From positions 15,108,550 through 15,172,549 of the forward strand of contig OX155961.1 in assembly GCA_944548615.1 (NCBI GenBank): a stretch of 64,000 nucleotides of DNA. The letters are read 5' to 3'. Of the stretch, positions 44,782-64,000 are shown piece by piece. The position numbers and the translations under genes were made by a program. The stretch is from Micropterix aruncella (taxonomy: Eukaryota > Arthropoda > Insecta > Lepidoptera > Micropterigidae). The notes under the pieces were generated by a model. That model was not told where the DNA came from, did no database searches, and was given only the letters and a program-made list of their open reading frames with translations. The first letter of the stretch is position 1; each line of letters opens with the position of its first letter.

Positions 44782-45428
44782 TTAGTTGCGCCTGCTAAAG
44801 TTCTGAGTTACGGGCGTAGTCAACTGGAGCCCGTAAATGTTGTTGAAGTCCAGCATCTTCAACATGTCCTTGGTGTCAGGATCAACTTCAATCACGTCGT
44901 TCTCCAGAGCGGACACTTCTGGAACGTAATTGTCACGACGTTCCCTTTCTTCCTCTTGCAATTTGATGGAAATGCCGCGAACTTGCGAGTGACGGAGACG
45001 TCTCATCAAATGTGTCGCAAACCTGGAAATTAGAGGCGCATAATATTACGTTTCTGACATCGGCGACGAACACTGCGTCGATTTGCAAAAAACTCACCCG
45101 GCAATCTTATTCCTCAGCGATTTCGTCGGGATGATAGCGATTTCCTCGCATATCCTCTTGTTTGTGTCAAAATCCAGCGTCAATCGAGTGTAATACTTCT
45201 CGATGATGAGCTTCGAGGCTTTCTTCACGGTTTTCGTACGTACGCGACCCTAAAATACGACAAAACATATTAGTCGCACGCACGGACATTTCACTAAATG
45301 AACACAAAATAGCACTGCGGCGGGGCGGCAAGCGGCAAAACACAATCGGAAAACATTTTATCTCGTCAAAAAAAGCGCGGATGGCCGCGATAACGAGTAA
45401 TTAGCGGCGAATTCCGCAAACGCACCAT
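44782..45428 (-). CDS. RpS17: Ribosomal protein eS17 (RpS17)
   Basis: Small-subunit ribosomal protein eS17 of the cytoplasmic ribosome. Exon 1 codes only the start Met (ATG at 45428-45426, followed by the donor GTGCGT), a layout known for this gene in other insects. Exon 2 is 45249-45098 and starts with [10 protein letters not shown]. Exon 3 is 45022-44782 and carries the conserved [20 protein letters not shown] block and the [14 protein letters not shown] motif. The total is 131 residues, the normal length. Upstream of the ATG the transcribed strand has pyrimidine-rich CTCCTCTTT and CCTTTTCT stretches, as expected for the TCT/TOP start of ribosomal protein genes. An AATAAA signal lies 31 nt after the stop. 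The gene is head to head with RIOK2. Confidence 0.95.
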
Positions 45429-45906
45429 TTTGTCGAGAAAATCAACTCGCAGAAAAGGAACGGGCGACCAAAGAGGAGCTTCGTTTTGACAGTTGGTCTA
45501 GCATCGATGGTAGTTTCATTGGATGGGCGATTAATACTAAGTAACCGGTTATTAATAACTAATTTCTTGCAGCTAACTGAACTCACGAAATAACCTATTC
45601 ATCACCGAATAATTTACGTTGCTATTGTGTAACAAGTTTTTATCAACATTTGTATACAAAACTACTATTTTATAAAAATAATAGTAATAACTTTCATAAA
45701 ATTAATGTGTTACCAGTAACAGTTATTATAATATAACCAGTTACTTCCACAAACCTAATATTTAAAAAAATGGCAATAATCCAAATGTCACTTTGACGTT
45801 TGACGATCTTTTTGCTGTCGCATGTGCTTCGTTGCGTTTGCTTATTTTCACATTAAGTGCTGAAGTATATGTACTCTTAAAATCTTAACTATATTCTTAT
45901 AGAATA
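45429..45906. promoter_or_regulatory. Shared upstream region of eS17 and RIOK2
   Basis: The two start codons diverge with only 478 bp between them. The eS17-proximal part is richer in G and C and holds its pyrimidine-rich start region; the rest is AT-rich. I found no recognisable transposon here, unlike almost every other non-coding stretch of the window. A bidirectional promoter is inferred from spacing alone. Confidence 0.6.
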
Positions 45907-60977
<15,071 letters not shown>

Positions 60978-61803
60978 TGTAGTGTAATTACAGTCGTTAA
61001 TATATAATTTTGATGGATCGTTTTTAATGTTTTATTTCGAAATGTTAGTTTCAAGTCTTATTTGAAATCAACAGTAGTTCGTCACTAGCAGTGATGTGTT
61101 GTAAATCAAGAACCTCCGTTGCCGGGGAAATCAGTACCTGAATGCCCGAAACATTAGTAGCAGAATGCTGGTGTTATTTAGAGGGTAGTCTGTATCCCTT
61201 CTGTGGTTCGACCCCTTGCATAGCCAAACAGCTGGTTTTTGGCCGACTCCGGCTCAATTGACAAATTAGCCAATTCCAGTTGTGTGGGTTTATCTGCCCA
61301 TCTTACCCCTGCATTCACCATGCCCACTGAACCTTTTCGAGAGTCTCATAGAGCATCCACCCAGGGTTTGGAAGTCTGCCTGTGGCTCTTAACTGCTGGG
61401 AGTACCAATCTCATTTTAATCTCACATTCAACCATGATTCAGCCACTCTACACGTTAGCCAATGCTTTGGCCAGCACTAAAATTGTGGCTCAGGATTTTT
61501 TGTTTTAGTTCAGGCCAATGTGCAGATATCAAAGCACGTATCAAAGATGGATGTCGAGCTGGTATTTTCAGGCTAACTATAGATATAATCAGCTGGCTGA
61601 ACTCGCAGAGCTATCAAGAAAATTTGATAAGTTCGTTAGCATGTCAGTGATTTTGAGTTTTGACTTCAGAAAATATCCCCGAAAGTTAGCCAACATGTGG
61701 ATGCGATAACCAACTTTGCACCAACCCCCTTTGATATGTGTTGAAAGACGTGCACTAATGTAAGGGCCAACTCTACAATACCTACTAAGGCGACCAGTAA
61801 TCT

Positions 61804-61835
61804 CCCCTCTACTTGTTGGCCAACAAGTAGAGGGG
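61804..61835. repeat. Perfect 32-bp palindrome
   Basis: CCCCTCTACTTGTTGG followed directly by its exact complement, with no loop. It is flanked by further GGCCAA motifs. Confidence 0.9.
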
Positions 61836-61879
61836 GCATTGGCACATATATTGGCCAAAGTGAAGAGGGGCCTTAATGA

Positions 61880-62760
61880 TTACACCCATAAAGAAGAAAC
61901 GATTAGGTGTTATACGGCAGGGTAGAATTTGGTGGATCTATGGTCAGCAGGGTGCAACATCCGTGTGTGCATTTTCAGCATCCTCGAAATTGTGGTGGGT
62001 GCCGATTGCGCTTTAATTATGGTAGCAAATGGTTTTGTGCAGCTTGGGCCATAAAATCCATTTTGTTCTCGGATCGGCTCAACTCACGATTCAGCTCCTA
62101 TTCAGAAGCCTCTTATAAGACTCTTGCGTCTCAGGCGTCACGGCTGGTAGACCGGTTTCTTCTGGTGCAATTGCATCCCGGTACTACTAGACGGTTTACG
62201 CACCGTTTGGCAACGCCAATCGGTTGTGCACTCTGCTGAAGGAGTCTGGAGACTATGGAAATATACTGTCTCCTAAGCAGCGGGGATGGGTGTTGTCGTA
62301 TTGTCATGCCACTCTTGAAACGGCCTTGGACCACCCGACCCCGTGTGGCACTACGGGCAAAGGACGCCCAGGTCCACGATAAATTCAAATTGAATTACCG
62401 CTGTAATACAACAGGTAGAGGCCGTGTAAGCGACTTCGGACCCGTAACCAGTCGGGAGAACGGAGGTATCCTGAAGGTGATATCTCCAGATGGAGATATC
62501 CTTTCCAAAATTGGTAGTTAGGGGGCGAGGCTATACGCTGGTTACCTTTCCCGGTGCCTCGCCATAAGGCGTTGGCCTCTAATTGGCTTGTTGGCGGAGC
62601 TAGACTGTATATCGTCTTGTCTCTAAGTCTTCTACGCTCATCCCACGGCTGAAAGAATGATCACATATCAATATACCAGCCTGGGGTGATGGGTTCGCCC
62701 GTTGTAGTCGACACCGCACTACTGCCCTTTAATTATCTAGTAGCCCTTCCTAAAAATATG
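61880..62760. other. GC-richer non-coding block, unassigned
   Basis: Between RIOK2 and the pogo-derived gene. It holds the hairpin GATATCTCCAGATGGAGATATC (near 62480) and several short frames in all registers without protein-like composition. It may be retrotransposon 3' UTR sequence; no copy elsewhere in the window confirms this. Confidence 0.3.
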
Positions 62761-62796
62761 CAATGGGAGCTTTTTATTAATGGCCACTTATGCCCG

Positions 62797-62930
62797 ATTT
62801 ACACGATGGCCAATGCTTGGCCGCATCGCTAATGTGGAAGCGAGTCGGCACCAGTCGTCGGAAAAATGTATGGAAAAGAGCGAGAGAGACATAATCAGTG
62901 GCCAAAGTGTAGAGCGGGCATCACAGGAGT
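62797..62930. mobile_element. Second GGCCAATGCTTGGCCGCAT element
   Basis: Matches 58370-58500 over its left half (TGGAAGCGAGTCGGCACCA). The right end is diverged (GGCCAAAGTGTAGAGCGGGC). Confidence 0.55.
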
Positions 62931-63008
62931 GGCCAACATTAGGGTCTAAAGTGATTCTAATGTGCAAGCGAATAAATGATCAATTTCTGATTCAAACCCA
63001 CTTATCTC

Positions 63009-64000
63009 TCATATCAATACTAGAGGTATGGAATAATAATAACAATAGTGTTCAAATTCTTCTTTTATGAAATAACCATGCATCGACGCTTCTTTTTTCA
63101 CACAGAAACCAGCCCTGAAAGCTGTCTCTCGCAACCTCCGTAAAACCATGATATCCTGAGTTGATATACCGCTTTCTTCCGCCCAGGTTATGCAAGTACT
63201 CAAATTTAAGAATGCAACGTCTGATTCTACCGGTTCGGTCATCGCAGAAGTTTCTGACTCTTCGTGTGTATTAACTTCTGCTGTTTTACATTTTTCTTCT
63301 GAGGTTCCTTCCAACCAGTCTGTGAGATTGTCTCTGCTGATAGCGGTATCTCTCTCTAAAACGCACTCTACAAGGTTTGCGATAGGTATTGAGTCGTCTT
63401 CGTCTATTTCCTCTTCAGATATGTCCTCGATGGGCCAAAAAGTCTTCCATGAAGATTTGATTGCGACGGGCGGAACCGAATACCAAGCATCTGCCAGAGA
63501 AAAAACTGCATCACTTAAGTTCTGCAGTTTTACATTCTGTTTTATGTTCACACCTTTGCCTACAATGTGAAGAAGCATTTTCTTCTTGTATTGAGACTTT
63601 ATTGTCTGGATAACATTTTGGTTTTCAAATGCGCATTCTGGCGGTATTAGGATCGCTTGCACCATTCCATCTTGCGAGCGTAACTGTTCCGGAATTACCG
63701 ATACGTTATTAAAATTAAATACGAGCAGCCCTTTCTCTGGCAAATTACACATTTTCATAAAATTACGGATGCTTGGAACAAATTCTTCGTGAAACCATTC
63801 TATGACCATATCCACGGTTATTTTGCTTTCGGGCTGCTTTTTATAATAAACCGGTAAACCAGCTTTTGGATTTTTGTGTTTACCGATAACGAACAGATCC
63901 AATTTATGGCTCCCTGTCGTGTTACAACAGAGCATTACTTTTATTCTATCCAAATGCATAAATTTCCAGAGCAAACTGGTATCGTACACATTGTATACCT
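63009..64000 (-). CDS. pogo/Tigger (CENP-B/jerky-like) transposase-derived protein, 5' partial
   Basis: The frame is open from the window edge (64000) to a stop at 63009, about 330 residues, so the N-terminus lies outside. The DDE-1 fold of pogo/Tigger transposases is clear: CCNTTGSHKL, VIGKHKNP, LPVYYKK, EWFHEEFVPSIRNFMK, LPEKGLLVF and the K..YKKKML helix. The acidic positions of the family look replaced. The YNxDET motif reads YNVYDTS, the LLxxDN motif reads LLVFNFNN, and the MDQGVI motif reads ENQNVI. The C-terminal 150 residues are acidic and Ser/Thr-rich, as in CENP-B/jerky-type proteins. There is no stop or frameshift. This suggests a host protein that kept DNA binding without transposition. 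The C-terminal end could instead be spliced at an ATG|GT near 63080. The alternative is a young copy of an unusual element. Confidence 0.7.
   Translation of the reverse strand, partial: VYNVYDTSLLWKFMHLDRIKVMLCCNTTGSHKLDLFVIGKHKNPKAGLPVYYKKQPESKITVDMVIEWFHEEFVPSIRNFMKMCNLPEKGLLVFNFNNVSVIPEQLRSQDGMVQAILIPPECAFENQNVIQTIKSQYKKKMLLHIVGKGVNIKQNVKLQNLSDAVFSLADAWYSVPPVAIKSSWKTFWPIEDISEEEIDEDDSIPIANLVECVLERDTAISRDNLTDWLEGTSEEKCKTAEVNTHEESETSAMTEPVESDVAFLNLSTCITWAEESGISTQDIMVLRRLRETAFRAGFCVKKEASMHGYFIKEEFEHYCYYYSIPLVLI

Noticed and set aside
61239..62521. Several overlapping frames between RIOK2 and the pogo-derived gene
   Set aside because: They overlap in many frames, lack protein-like composition and coincide with repeat-like sequence.

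Overview
The window is animal nuclear DNA, almost certainly from an insect. The genes are intron-split and AT-rich, their proteins match metazoan families, short CCTAA/TTAGG-like runs occur, and the transposon content (mariner, pogo, piggyBac, hAT, Helitron, BEL/Pao, LINE and R2-class elements) is typical of arthropods. I cannot name the order from sequence alone.

Host genes. (1) A small unrecognised acidic two-exon gene lies on + at 4213-4771. (2) A USP3-like deubiquitinase lies on - from 41602 to 8778: ten exons whose junctions join in frame to give 628 codons, spread over 33 kb because introns 1, 3, 7 and 9 are packed with transposons. (3) Inside intron 7, on the same strand, an intact eight-exon gene (22605 to 18667, 903 codons) joins a Mutator-like transposase domain to a YqaJ-type nuclease. 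(4) Ribosomal protein eS17 lies on - (45428 to 44782), head to head with (5) RIO kinase 2 on + (45907 to 60977, eight exons, 493 codons). They share a 478-bp spacer that probably holds a bidirectional promoter. (6) At the right edge, on - (64000 to 63009), an open frame derives from a pogo/Tigger (CENP-B/jerky-like) transposase whose catalytic acidic positions all look replaced.

Mobile DNA. The dominant family is a non-LTR retrotransposon of the R2 superclade: C2H2 finger, reverse transcriptase, CCHC knuckle and restriction-like endonuclease. Ten copies (A-J) lie in introns of USP3 and RIOK2. Several nearly identical copies suggest recent activity. They sit at unrelated AT-rich sites rather than at one fixed target. 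Only copy A is near full length, and it has lost its knuckle and endonuclease through an internal deletion.

At least seven elements are bounded by TTAA with short inverted ends (piggyBac type). Two keep the cysteine-rich C-terminus of the transposase, and some host nested Helitron or R2-like copies. Several hAT elements have exact 8-bp target duplications, including a three-level nest at 27755-30518. A separate DNA transposon family with GGTATACTGTG ends shows 7-bp duplications in two copies. Fragments of mariner, BEL/Pao, several LINE types, a THAP-domain relic, foldback repeats and a ~195-bp AT microsatellite fill much of the rest.

The essential genes have kept intact frames while their introns act as stacked insertion sites, so the order of insertion can be read from the nesting.
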